Both the position numbers and the translations under genes were made by a program. Shown in pieces: positions 7,740 through 15,857 of a DNA stretch of 42,615 nt (the first letter of the stretch is position 1; every line of letters starts with the position of its first letter). The notes below the pieces were generated by a model, which did no database searches, was not told the DNA's origin, and saw only the letters and a list, made by a program, of their open reading frames with translations. This DNA comes from Lachnospiraceae bacterium (GTDB lineage: Bacteria > Bacillota > Clostridia > Lachnospirales > Lachnospiraceae): assembly GCA_024695465.1 (NCBI GenBank), contig JAILID010000032.1, positions 1 to 42,615 of the forward strand, in the 5' to 3' direction.

Positions 7740-9272
7740 TTACAGGCTTTCGGAGCCGTTATCTGCCGGGGCAGCGGCGCTTTCTTCCGGGCTGTTTTCT
7801 TCGTCGGCAGCGGGCGCTTCATCTTTTTTGCCATCAAGGCCGGTCACGTTGATGTTCCGGTTCACCTTGGCGTCGTAGGTGTCGGCCCGCATGATCTCCG
7901 CGAAGTCGACCCCGGTGGTCTCCTTCATGGTCTTGAAGAGACGGGTCATGACGAGAGGCACGTTGTCGGCTACGGTGCCGACTCCGTTTCCGCCGTCGCC
8001 TCCGATGATGGTGATGTCGCCGATCTTGGTGAGCGGGTCGGCTATGCTGCGGGCGATATCCGGCAGGACCTTGATGATCATCTCGGCCATGGCTGCCTGG
8101 TTGTATTTCTGGTAGGCCTCCGCCTTCTTATTCATGGCCTCGGCTTCCGCGGTGCCTTTGGCCCGGATGGCTTCGGCTTCCGCGAGGCCCTTGGCCCGGA
8201 TTCCTTCCGCTTCCTGGGTGGCGGCGTATTTAGCGGCGTCGGCTTTGGCTTTTTCAGCTTCGGCCGCCTGCTCCTCTTCATACTTCTGGGCTTCCGCTTC
8301 CCTCTGGCGTCTGGCCAGCTCCGCTTCGGCTTTCTTTTCGAGGGCGTACTTGTCGGCGTCCGCCTTTTCCTTGATCTGGGCGGCCAGCGTCTGCCTCTGG
8401 ACGCTTACTTCCCGTTCCCTTAGCTCCGCTTCGCGTTCCGCCTTTTTGATCTCGGCGTTCACGGTGGCTTCATTTACCGTTTTCATCTGTTCCTGCCGCT
8501 GGATCTCGTAGGCGCTGTCTGACTCCGCTTTCTTGATGGCCGCGGCCTTGTTGAGTTCATGCTTCTTGATCTCAAGGGCGTTGTTCCGCTCGGCGATGGC
8601 GGTCTCGGCGGCGACCCGGGCTTCATTTGCCGCCCGGTCTGCTTCCGCCTTCTTGATGGCAACCTCTTTGTCTGCTTCCGCTTTCGCGATGGCCGCGTCC
8701 TTCTTGATCTTGGAGGTGTTGTCCATACCGAGGTCGGCGATGAGTCCGTTCTCGTCGGTTACGTTCTGGATATTGCAGGAAATGATCTCGATGCCGAGTT
8801 TGGCCATGTCCCTGGAGGCCTTGGCCACCACCTGATCGGAGAAGGAGTCCCGGTCGGTGTTGATTTCCCTGAGTTCCAGCGTGCCGATGATCTCCCTCAT
8901 ATTTCCCTGCAGGGAATCCTGCAGCTCCGCGGCGATCTGGTCGGGCTTCTTATTCAGGAAGTTTTTCGCGGCGAGCTGGATCCCGTTCGGATCCGGGGAA
9001 ACCCGGACCTTGGCGATGGCGTCCACATTGACGTTGATGAAATCATTGGTCGGGACGGCCTGCTCGGTCTTGATGTCTACGGACATCTGTCCTAAGTAGA
9101 GCTTGTCCACCCGCTGCAGGATCGGGATCCGGATCCCGGATCCGCCGCTGATGGTCCGGGGCTCTTTGGAGAGGCCGGAGATGATGAAGGCCTGATCCGG
9201 CGGTGCCTTGACGTAACCGGTCGAAATGACAAGGATCAAAACGAGTACGACAATAAGAATAAGGGGTGCCAT
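7740..9272 (-). CDS. Flotillin-like SPFH/band-7 membrane scaffold protein
   Basis: 510 aa; the start at 9272 has AAAGGAGG upstream, while the longer frame back to 9392 runs through the promoter zone. A single N-terminal membrane segment (residues ~3-18) is followed by the SPFH domain (YVKAPPDQAFIISG to about residue 190), a very long Ala/Glu/Lys coiled coil (about 200-400, repeats of KAEAD, AEAEAI and RAKG), and a C-terminal domain ending in an acidic, alanine-rich tail. Length and order match bacterial flotillins (FloT/YuaG), which organise membrane microdomains. No NfeD-like partner lies next to it; the divergent neighbour is an FHA-like ABC ATPase. Repetitive base composition in the coiled coil produces long antisense frames that are not genes. 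Confidence 0.9.
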   Translation of the reverse strand: MAPLILIVVLVLILVISTGYVKAPPDQAFIISGLSKEPRTISGGSGIRIPILQRVDKLYLGQMSVDIKTEQAVPTNDFINVNVDAIAKVRVSPDPNGIQLAAKNFLNKKPDQIAAELQDSLQGNMREIIGTLELREINTDRDSFSDQVVAKASRDMAKLGIEIISCNIQNVTDENGLIADLGMDNTSKIKKDAAIAKAEADKEVAIKKAEADRAANEARVAAETAIAERNNALEIKKHELNKAAAIKKAESDSAYEIQRQEQMKTVNEATVNAEIKKAEREAELREREVSVQRQTLAAQIKEKADADKYALEKKAEAELARRQREAEAQKYEEEQAAEAEKAKADAAKYAATQEAEGIRAKGLAEAEAIRAKGTAEAEAMNKKAEAYQKYNQAAMAEMIIKVLPDIARSIADPLTKIGDITIIGGDGGNGVGTVADNVPLVMTRLFKTMKETTGVDFAEIMRADTYDAKVNRNINVTGLDGKKDEAPAADEENSPEESAAAPADNGSESL

Positions 9273-9354
9273 GGAATACCTCCTTTTTAGAAATATGGTT
9301 TTTTTGCAGGCGAAAACTGCTTTCCGGGTTCGAAGAGCAGGTGATTTCAGAACA

Positions 9355-9383
9355 AGTGTATCATAAAGCCAAACGCGCTTCAA
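9355..9383 (-). promoter_or_regulatory. Tentative promoter of the flotillin gene
   Basis: On the minus strand TTGAAG (9378-9383), 17 bases, TACACT (9355-9360) with TGA just before the -10. It is about 80 bases before the start codon; each box matches four of six consensus bases. Confidence 0.35.
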
Positions 9384-9459
9384 CGATTGCAATAACTAAA
9401 ATACTTCCTCCATTTTTGTGCAAAGTGACGGATGGGAGGCTGTTTTCATGAAACGGTTC

Positions 9460-9488
9460 TGGACGAAGTGTGAATTGAGCGTTATACT
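9460..9488 (+). promoter_or_regulatory. Promoter of the FHA-like ABC ATPase gene
   Basis: TGGACG (9460-9465), 17 bases, TATACT (9483-9488), about 40 bases before the ATG at 9530. The 257-base divergent gap to the flotillin start holds no further gene. Confidence 0.5.
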
Positions 9489-9529
9489 ATAGTAAAACGG
9501 CGAAGTATATTTAATGAGGAGTATAAACT

Positions 9530-11989
9530 ATGCTGGAATTTACTTCCAATCAGGCCGGAAAGGCTGTTCCGATGAAACTGATGGGCTTTGGGCCCAGGGG
9601 CCACGCGGCGACTTTTATTGTCCGAAAGGCGCAGACTCTGGGGCTGCCCAGGACGACTCTGGGAACGATCGCTCCTTCCGGGGGCGGCTGCGTCTACAAG
9701 GACGCCGGCCGGGCCGTGACGAGAGTGAACGGCCATGTTATAAATGGAAGCGTTCTCCTTGAGAAAGGCGATGTGCTGTCCTATCATGCCGGTTCGGCTC
9801 CGGACGCGAAGATGGTCCTGAAGCTGGTCCTGACAGATGCGGATGCGCCGGAGCTGTCCTGGAATAAGATCGCGGTCGGGAAGGCGCTGCCGGTTCTTTC
9901 GGCTGTTTTGGAAAATGAAAAGCTCAGACTTTTCAACTATGTCCCGGAGGAAGCCCAGTACTGGTTTTCCGCGGAGGGAGGAACCTGCCGTTTCGAGCTT
10001 CTGCAGCCGGGAATCTCCGCTTCTTTGGACGGGATGGAAGTCAGAGACGGGGCGGAGCTTTCCGCCCGGGCCCTGCTTCGCGCGGGGGAGGTCTGGTTTT
10101 ATTATACGGGAGAGCAGCTCTGGATCGGTTCTCCCTTTCCGATCGCGCTTGAGGCGAAGAAGAAGGGGCAGAAGGTGAGGGAGAGGCCGGCGGCGAAGCA
10201 GGCGGGAGCATCCCCGATGGGGAAGCCGGCTGCTTCCCCGGCGGCGAAGCAGCCGGATGCGGTTCCGCCGCAGAGCCGGCCGGAGCTGCTTCCGCCGGAG
10301 AAAACGCCGGAGGCGGCAGCGATAAAAGAGGAAGAGCCGGAGATGGATTTTGCTGCGGCTGCGCAGGCGGTTTCGGCAAAAAAGCCGGAAGCGCAGCCGG
10401 CGGAAGCAAAAGCGGAACCTGCGGACTTGACCGCATCGCTGCAAAAACCAAAGCTCCCGGAAGCGGCGCGGCCTGAAGCCGCCGCGGAGGATTCATCGCA
10501 GGACTATAATTTCGGATTGAGTCCGGAAGCGGCAAGAATGCTGGAGGAGCTGATAAAGAAAACCGCGGCGTTTGGTTTTAAGCCGGAAGAGGAGCCTCTT
10601 GAGGATGCCGGAACGCCGGCAGCGGCAGAAACGGAGGAAATAACGCAGGCCGCGGAAACTATCGGGGACACTTCAAAGGCCGCGGAGGCTGTGGAGGGCG
10701 TGCCGCAGGCGCCGGAGACTATCGGGGACTATTCAAAGGTCCCGGAGACTTTCGGGAGCGTTTCACCCGCAGCTAAGGAGAAATCCGAATTCGAAACGGC
10801 GTCTCAACCTGAACCGGCAGCGGCGTATGGCGGGACAAAGCCGGAGGCCGCTCCTCCGCCGGCAGCGGCGGCGTCCCCAATCTGGGATGTCTTCAACAGC
10901 GCGCCGTCCGCCCCGCAGGGAAGCCCGGTCGGCAAAATGGAAGAGATGGCCGGCCCGCAGGGAAGCCCGGCCGGCAGAACAGAAGAGCTGGCCGCTCCGC
11001 AGGGAAAAGCGGGCGGACGGACCGAAGCCCTGGCCGGAAGAGAAGAAAAGCAGCCCGGGGAAAGTAAATCAGCGGGAAAGACTTCGGCGGAAATCGCAAG
11101 GCCCGGAGCCCGGACAGTTGTTCCAAAGCCGAAAATTAAGACCACGGATGCTTTTAAAGACGCGGTTCTGACGATAGACATCCGGGAGCGGAACGTCTTC
11201 AGGGGCTTCCGGAAGCGTTCTCTCCTCAAGGACATAAAGCTTACCGTCGTGCCGGGAGACTTCGTGCTGATCCTCGGAGGTTCCGGCGCGGGAAAGTCAA
11301 CCCTCATCAAGGCCGTCATGGGCTATGACCGGGCCGACGGAACCATCCGCTACGGGGATCTGGATGTCTACAAGGACTATGAGAAGGTTAAATACGAGAT
11401 CGGCTATGTCCCCCAGCAGAATCTGATCCGCCTGAACGATACCGTTTACCACACGCTGGAAAGCGAAGCGCATGTTAAAATGCCGGGGGATACGAAGTCT
11501 GAGGATTACGCGCAGCAGTGCGAGTGGGCCATGTCCATGCTGGGACTGGAAAGCGAACGGAATAATATGTGCTCCTCCATCAGCGGCGGCCAGTTAAAAA
11601 GGCTCAGTATCGCCATCGAGCTGGTAGGGGATCCGGGACTCTTTTTCCTGGATGAACCGGATTCCGGCCTGGACGGCACCATGTCCCGGAATCTGATGGA
11701 GAATCTCCGGGCGATTGCCGATCTGGGCAAGATCGTCATGGTCATCACCCACGGACCGGACCGGGCGGCGGACCTCTTTAACAAGATCATTGTCCTGGGC
11801 AAGGATTCCGGGAATGTGGGCCGGCTGCTGTTCTACGGAGGAATCGGGGAAGCCAGGGAATTTTTCGAGGTGGAGAGTCTGGAAAAAATAGTAAAACGGA
11901 TCAACTCCAAAAAAGAAGGCGGAGAAGGACTGGCAGATGAATTCCTGGCGAAGTACCAGCGCCTTATGCGGGACAGGGGACAGATGTGA
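9530..11989 (+). CDS. ABCG-like ABC transporter ATPase with FHA-like N-terminus and long Pro/Ala-rich linker
   Basis: 819 aa. Residues ~1-100 look FHA-like: TTLGTIAPSGGGCVYKDAG, then VNGHVINGSVLLEKGDVLSY, where the final 'VNG..I..g..L..GD' turn is typical. A second, weaker block (~130-210) may be another such fold. Residues ~215-535 are a low-complexity Pro/Ala/Glu linker with imperfect repeats (PQGSP.G..EE.A; ETIGD.SK). The ABC domain follows (~545-800): Walker A GGSGAGKST near residue 583, Q-loop GYVPQQN, signature SISGGQLKRLSIA and Walker B LFFLDEPDSGLD, then a switch His in VITHG. The 'pump' order and the following lone permease gene fit the ABCG/ABC-2 class. An FHA module suggests control by phosphothreonine, which is inferred; the substrate is unknown. 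Confidence 0.85.
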   Translation: MLEFTSNQAGKAVPMKLMGFGPRGHAATFIVRKAQTLGLPRTTLGTIAPSGGGCVYKDAGRAVTRVNGHVINGSVLLEKGDVLSYHAGSAPDAKMVLKLVLTDADAPELSWNKIAVGKALPVLSAVLENEKLRLFNYVPEEAQYWFSAEGGTCRFELLQPGISASLDGMEVRDGAELSARALLRAGEVWFYYTGEQLWIGSPFPIALEAKKKGQKVRERPAAKQAGASPMGKPAASPAAKQPDAVPPQSRPELLPPEKTPEAAAIKEEEPEMDFAAAAQAVSAKKPEAQPAEAKAEPADLTASLQKPKLPEAARPEAAAEDSSQDYNFGLSPEAARMLEELIKKTAAFGFKPEEEPLEDAGTPAAAETEEITQAAETIGDTSKAAEAVEGVPQAPETIGDYSKVPETFGSVSPAAKEKSEFETASQPEPAAAYGGTKPEAAPPPAAAASPIWDVFNSAPSAPQGSPVGKMEEMAGPQGSPAGRTEELAAPQGKAGGRTEALAGREEKQPGESKSAGKTSAEIARPGARTVVPKPKIKTTDAFKDAVLTIDIRERNVFRGFRKRSLLKDIKLTVVPGDFVLILGGSGAGKSTLIKAVMGYDRADGTIRYGDLDVYKDYEKVKYEIGYVPQQNLIRLNDTVYHTLESEAHVKMPGDTKSEDYAQQCEWAMSMLGLESERNNMCSSISGGQLKRLSIAIELVGDPGLFFLDEPDSGLDGTMSRNLMENLRAIADLGKIVMVITHGPDRAADLFNKIIVLGKDSGNVGRLLFYGGIGEAREFFEVESLEKIVKRINSKKEGGEGLADEFLAKYQRLMRDRGQM

Positions 11990-12050
11990 TGATGTCGTAT
12001 CCAGAAGAAATAAAAGGATTCCCTTTGTAAACGGAGAAAGGAATTGTAAA

Positions 12051-12848
12051 ATGGATGAAAAGCACTCTTCAAGAATCAAGCAGGTTTCCGTGTATTTTGG
12101 CCGCTGCTGGCGGGGATTTTTCCACGACAAGAGCTGGAAGCTTCTTATCAGCGTGGTTCTCATCACGCTTCTGATCTCTTCCGTTACCGGTGAAAACATG
12201 TTTGTGACTTACTGGGATACGAAGGACGGGGCTTTCACCCTGGTCTGCGCCTGCATCTGGATCGGCCTCTTTAATTCCATCCGGACGATCTGCCGGGAGC
12301 GGGATATCTTAAAACACGATCACAGGACCGGCCTTCATATGAGCGCCTACGCGGCGGCCCACTGGCTTTACGAATTGTGCCTCTGCGCGATCGAAGCTCT
12401 TCCGGTGACCGCCCTCGTCTGGTTTATGAACCGGAGCCATTTTATAGAGGAAGGGGTTATTTTCCCGCCGGCGGTCGAGCTTTTTATCACGTTTTTCCTG
12501 ATTCTGTTCAGCTCGGATGCTCTGGCGCTTCTCATTTCCTCAATTGTGACCAATGAGAACACCGCCATGACGGTCATGCCCTTCGCGCTGATCATCCAGC
12601 TTGTCATGGCCGGGCTTATCTTTATCCTGGAGGGGGCGGCCAAAACGATCTCCGCGGCGACTATCAGCCGCTGGGGACTGGACGCGATCTGCGTCAGCGC
12701 CCATGTGGACGAGATGGGCTACGCAGTCGAGGAGGAGTTGCTCTCGACGCCGGAGAATCTCAGGTGGCTCTGGCTGGTTCTTTTCTGTTTCGCTGTTCTT
12801 TATGGCGTCCTGTCCGCTATCGCGCTGGAGTTTGTGGATCTGTACTGA
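12051..12848 (+). CDS. ABC-2 type permease partner of the FHA-like ATPase
   Basis: 265 aa; the ATG at 12051 follows GGAGAAAGGAATT. About six hydrophobic segments: SWKLLISVVLITLLIS, FTLVCACIWIGLF, then LYELCLCAIEALPVTALVWF, AVELFITFFLILFSSDALALLIS, AMTVMPFALIIQLVMAGLIF, and the last LWLVLFCFAVLYGVLSAIAL. The cytoplasmic RTICRERDILKHDHRTGLHMSAY stretch matches the 'E R..l.rE...g' coupling region of ABCG/ABC2_membrane permeases, and a loop precedes the final helix, as in ABCG. It lies 61 bases after the ATPase and is surely its partner. Direction (export) is inferred from the family. Confidence 0.85.
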   Translation: MDEKHSSRIKQVSVYFGRCWRGFFHDKSWKLLISVVLITLLISSVTGENMFVTYWDTKDGAFTLVCACIWIGLFNSIRTICRERDILKHDHRTGLHMSAYAAAHWLYELCLCAIEALPVTALVWFMNRSHFIEEGVIFPPAVELFITFFLILFSSDALALLISSIVTNENTAMTVMPFALIIQLVMAGLIFILEGAAKTISAATISRWGLDAICVSAHVDEMGYAVEEELLSTPENLRWLWLVLFCFAVLYGVLSAIALEFVDLY

Positions 12849-12874
12849 AAACTCGATACCAAATGATTGATTTC

Positions 12875-12903
12875 TTGCTTTTCAGCGGCATTCATGGTAT
12901 GCT
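12875..12903 (+). promoter_or_regulatory. Probable promoter of the hyp-hydrogenase operon
   Basis: TTGCTT (12875-12880), exactly 17 bases, TATGCT (12898-12903). It starts 27 bases after the ABC permease stop and lies about 130 bases before hypC, giving a leader of about 120 nt without an obvious fold. Confidence 0.55.
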
Positions 12904-13031
12904 CAATCTATATGCAATGCTTTCTTCTCAGGATCGCGGGAGCGCAGAGCTTAGAGCGGTCCCATGCGTCATTTTTTGCGGAGCCTTCGAAGCGGGCATG
13001 CGGATTTTATGTGAAAAGGAGGCGGACCCCC

Positions 13032-13256
13032 ATGTGTCTTGCCGTACCGTTAAAAATTTCTTCCTTAAACGGAATGGACGCCATCGGAGAGCGGGATGGC
13101 GTAAGGAGAAAGATCCGGGTGGATTTTATCAGGGAACCCAAGGTGGGAGATTATGTGATCGTCCACGCCGGCTTCGCGATTGAACGGCTCAAAAAAGAGC
13201 AGGCCGAGGCCGATCTGGCGGCTGCCCGCGAGGTGGAAAATGCCCTCCGAGCTTGA
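13032..13256 (+). CDS. hypC: [NiFe]-hydrogenase maturation chaperone HypC
   Basis: 74 aa, beginning MCLAVPLKI with the essential Cys2 that is exposed after removal of Met1, followed by the small beta-barrel core and VGDYVIVHAGFAIERL, the typical HypC/HupF end. HypC carries the iron-cyanide-CO intermediate between HypD and the hydrogenase large subunit. AAAGGAGGCGGA precedes the ATG. It overlaps hypD by 17 bases, so the two should be co-translated. First gene of the long hydrogenase operon. Confidence 0.95.
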   Translation: MCLAVPLKISSLNGMDAIGERDGVRRKIRVDFIREPKVGDYVIVHAGFAIERLKKEQAEADLAAAREVENALRA

Positions 13257-14328
13257 ACTTTGCCGCGCCCATCCCCAGGAGTATATTAAGAAAATAGCAG
13301 CCCTGGATCTCCCGGAAGTCAATCTTATGGAGGTCTGCGGGACCCATACGATGGCCATCGCGAAAGCCGGCCTTCGGGCCATGCTCCCGCCCAATGTCCA
13401 TCTCTTATCCGGACCCGGCTGCCCGGTCTGCGTGACCCCCGCCGAAGTGATCGACGAGATTCTCAAACTTGCCGGGAGGCCGGACGTTGTCATCGCGACC
13501 TACGGGGATATGATCCGGGTTCCCGGAAGCCGAAGGGGATGGAACCTTGGGAAAATGAAAGCCTCCGGAAGCCGGGTCGAAGTGGTTTACTCACCAGTCG
13601 ACGCCCTGGATCTGGCGGCAAAGAACCCGGAAAAAAAGATCGTTTTTCTGGGCGTCGGCTTTGAGACCACGGCTCCGGGAACCGCGGCTTCCGTCCTCCT
13701 GGCGGAGGAAAGGGGCGTTTCCAATTACTATGTCTTTTCCATGTTGAAAACGGTCGAGCCGGCCTTAAGAACCCTGATTGCGGATCCGGAATTTAACGTG
13801 CAGGGCTTTCTGTGTCCCGGCCATGTGGCCGTGATTACAGGCGAGAAGGGCTTTTCATTTCTCCCGGAAGAATACGGAATCCCGGCGGTCATCAGCGGCT
13901 TTGAACCGGAGGACATCCTGCTCTCCGTCTATAAGCTGCTTCTTCAGATCCATGAGAAGCGGCCCAGGCTTGAGAATACCTATACCCGGGCGGTCGCCCC
14001 GGAAGGCAACCCCCTGGCGGAAAGCTTTATGGACAAGGTGCTTGCGCGGGAAAGCGATCTCTGGCGGGGGCTGGGAGAGATCCCGGAAAGCGCCCTCATG
14101 CTCCGTCCCGCTTTCAGCCGGCATGACGCGAAGCTGGCGTTCGGCGTTTCCTATAAGGCCTCGGAAGGGACAGGTATCTGCCGCTGCGGCGACGTGATCC
14201 AGGGCAGGCTTTCTCCTGCGGCCTGTCCGCTCTTCGGGAAGGCCTGCACGCCCGAGGATCCTTACGGCCCCTGCATGGTTTCCTCCGAGGGGACCTGCGC
14301 GGCTGCCTATAAATATCAGGAGGTGTGA
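13240..14328 (+). CDS. hypD: [NiFe]-hydrogenase maturation scaffold HypD
   Basis: 362 aa, standard for HypD, which assembles the Fe(CN)2CO group with HypC and HypE. Conserved blocks are visible: LMEVCGTHTMAIAKAGL, LLSGPGCPVCVTP, ATYGDMIRVPGS, FLGVGFETTAPGTA, GFLCPGHVAVITG, and the C-terminal cysteine set (CRCGDVIQG, CPLFGKACTP, GPCMVSSEGTCAA) that binds the [4Fe-4S] cluster. The start at 13240 (GAGGTGGAAA upstream) overlaps hypC; a longer frame to 13180 lies fully inside hypC. Its stop overlaps the hypE ribosome-site region. Confidence 0.95.
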   Translation: MPSELELCRAHPQEYIKKIAALDLPEVNLMEVCGTHTMAIAKAGLRAMLPPNVHLLSGPGCPVCVTPAEVIDEILKLAGRPDVVIATYGDMIRVPGSRRGWNLGKMKASGSRVEVVYSPVDALDLAAKNPEKKIVFLGVGFETTAPGTAASVLLAEERGVSNYYVFSMLKTVEPALRTLIADPEFNVQGFLCPGHVAVITGEKGFSFLPEEYGIPAVISGFEPEDILLSVYKLLLQIHEKRPRLENTYTRAVAPEGNPLAESFMDKVLARESDLWRGLGEIPESALMLRPAFSRHDAKLAFGVSYKASEGTGICRCGDVIQGRLSPAACPLFGKACTPEDPYGPCMVSSEGTCAAAYKYQEV

Positions 14329-14330
14329 CT

Positions 14331-15332
14331 TTGGAGGATACGATAACACTGGATTTCGGCAGCGGCGGCAAGAAGACATCCGCGCTCATCGAGGAGCTGA
14401 TCCTGCCGCTTCTGTCCAACGAGGCTTTAGATGAACTTGACGACGGGGCTGTGCTTGCGGGAAATGAAAAGCTTGTCTTTTCCACGGACAGCTTCGTGGT
14501 GGATCCTTACTTTTTCCCCGGCGGCGATATCGGAAAGCTTGCGGTCTGCGGGACCGTCAACGATCTGGCCGTGAGCGGCGGGGAGCCCAAATACCTGTCT
14601 CTCGGCCTGATCCTGGAGGAAGGCTTCCCGAGGAAGGATCTGGAGCGGATCCTTTCTTCCGTCGCCCGGACCGCCAAAGAGGCGGGCGTCATGGTCGTGA
14701 CCGGCGACACCAAGGTGGTGGAGCGGGGCAAGGGCGACGGGATCTACATCAATACCTCCGGCATCGGCTTCCTGCGGGCGCCCTGGCTTTCCAGGAAGGC
14801 CATCCGGGAAGGGGACGCCGTCCTTATATCCGGGACGATCGGCTGCCACGGGACCGCGGTCATGCTTGCGAGAAATGAAAATCTCGTGGAAGGAAACGTC
14901 CTTTCCGATTGCGGGCCGGTGCACCGCCTGGCCGGAAAGCTCCTGGAGTTGGGAGAAGACCTTCATTTTATGCGGGATCCTACCCGGGGCGGGGCGGCGA
15001 CGACCCTTTGCGAATTCGTCGAGGGGACTGATCTCTCCATTGAACTGGACGAAAAATCCCTGCCGCTGGATCCGGCGGCGGCCGGAGCCTGCGAGATCCT
15101 GGGACTCGATCCGCTGTACAGCGCTTCAGAGGGAAGGCTTCTTTGCGTACTGGCAAAGGAGCGGGCCGGGGAGGCCCTGGCGCTGCTGAAAAGCCTTCCG
15201 GAAGGGGAGGGAGCCGCCCTGATCGGGCGCGTGACTAGGAGGAGCCCCGGAAAAGTCATCATCCGGACGGCCTTCGGGGGAGCCAGGATCGCGGCCCGGC
15301 TGGCCGGGGCCCAGCTTCCGCGGATTTGTTAG
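14331..15332 (+). CDS. hypE: [NiFe]-hydrogenase maturation protein HypE
   Basis: 333 aa, AIR-synthase-like (PurM fold). It dehydrates a C-terminal thiocarbamoyl-cysteine to make the cyanide ligand. TTG at 14331 is the likely start, because AGGAGG (14318-14323) sits seven bases upstream; a GTG at 14325 is too close. Family blocks: LDFGSGGKKT, LVFSTDSFVVDPYFFPGGDIGKLAVCGTVNDLAVSG, VVTGDTKVV, and MRDPTRGG. The protein ends in PRIC, the exposed terminal Cys that receives the carbamoyl group from HypF. HypF itself is not in this window. Confidence 0.95.
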   Translation: MEDTITLDFGSGGKKTSALIEELILPLLSNEALDELDDGAVLAGNEKLVFSTDSFVVDPYFFPGGDIGKLAVCGTVNDLAVSGGEPKYLSLGLILEEGFPRKDLERILSSVARTAKEAGVMVVTGDTKVVERGKGDGIYINTSGIGFLRAPWLSRKAIREGDAVLISGTIGCHGTAVMLARNENLVEGNVLSDCGPVHRLAGKLLELGEDLHFMRDPTRGGAATTLCEFVEGTDLSIELDEKSLPLDPAAAGACEILGLDPLYSASEGRLLCVLAKERAGEALALLKSLPEGEGAALIGRVTRRSPGKVIIRTAFGGARIAARLAGAQLPRIC

Positions 15333-15449
15333 AATGAATACAGCCGGCGGCTGTTTCAGATAGATGCAACCCGTAAACGTCGCTTTGGGAGGAAGCTTCC
15401 GAAAGGAAGGCTTATCCCTGGGGACAGGCATTTCAATGAGGTGGAAGTA
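15333..15449 (+). promoter_or_regulatory. Structured gap between maturation and structural genes
   Basis: This 117-base gap is the longest inside the operon. It holds ACAGCC-GGC-GGCTGT followed by TTT (15340-15356), and an AAGC-TTCC-GAAA-GGAA-G-GCTT hairpin with a GNRA tetraloop (around 15393-15413). I see no good promoter. It could be a processing or stability element, or an unrecognised leader RNA; no known riboswitch consensus matched by eye. Confidence 0.35.
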
Positions 15450-15857
15450 ATGCAGGAACAAGCCTACAACAAGATCAGCATTACCAAAGAGGAGATCGTA
15501 CCCGTCGCTGAGAAGATGCGGAAGGACGGCGTGATCCTCGCGATGATCCACGGCCATATCGGGAAGGATGGGAAGCCTTGTATTTCCTATGAATACCAGA
15601 TTGGCAGCGGGATCGAATCCTACACCGTCGAGGGGGAAGATGTCCTGCCCTCGATTGCCGGAATCTACGATCTGGCCGCCGAGTGGCCCGAAAGGGAGCT
15701 TAACGAGCTGATCAACGTGACCTTCGAAGGGCTGGATACCTCGAAGAGACTCTTCATGCCGGACAGCATGCTGGACGGGCAGGGACAGATTCTGGTCACG
15801 CCAATGGACGAACTGATTGAAAAAACACACACAAAGAAGGAGGTGGCCGAGCAGTGA
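15450..15857 (+). CDS. NuoC-like (EchD/MbhK-type) hydrogenase subunit
   Basis: 135 aa. The ATG at 15450 has GAGGTGG five bases upstream; the GTG at 15441 lies within that site. The sequence has a short alpha/beta part, then GIESYTVEGEDVLPSIAGIYDLAAEWPERELNELINVTFEGL, which fits the '30-kDa subunit' pattern where an 'a.W.ErE..dl.Gi.f.g' motif precedes the C-terminus. It should sit on the large subunit in the peripheral arm. It overlaps the large-subunit gene by four bases. It has the short EchD-like length rather than that of respiratory NuoC. Confidence 0.85.
   Translation: MQEQAYNKISITKEEIVPVAEKMRKDGVILAMIHGHIGKDGKPCISYEYQIGSGIESYTVEGEDVLPSIAGIYDLAAEWPERELNELINVTFEGLDTSKRLFMPDSMLDGQGQILVTPMDELIEKTHTKKEVAEQ

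Noticed and set aside
8134..8835. Ala/Ser-rich plus-strand frames opposite the flotillin coiled coil
   Set aside because: They arise from the repetitive Glu/Ala/Lys codons of the coiled coil and lack ribosome sites.
14325..14330. GTG start for hypE
   Set aside because: It lies one base after the AGGAGG site, too close for initiation; the TTG at 14331 has normal spacing.
15340..15420. Known NiCo or similar riboswitch before the hydrogenase genes
   Set aside because: One GC-rich hairpin looked suggestive, but the multi-stem core of the known class could not be matched.
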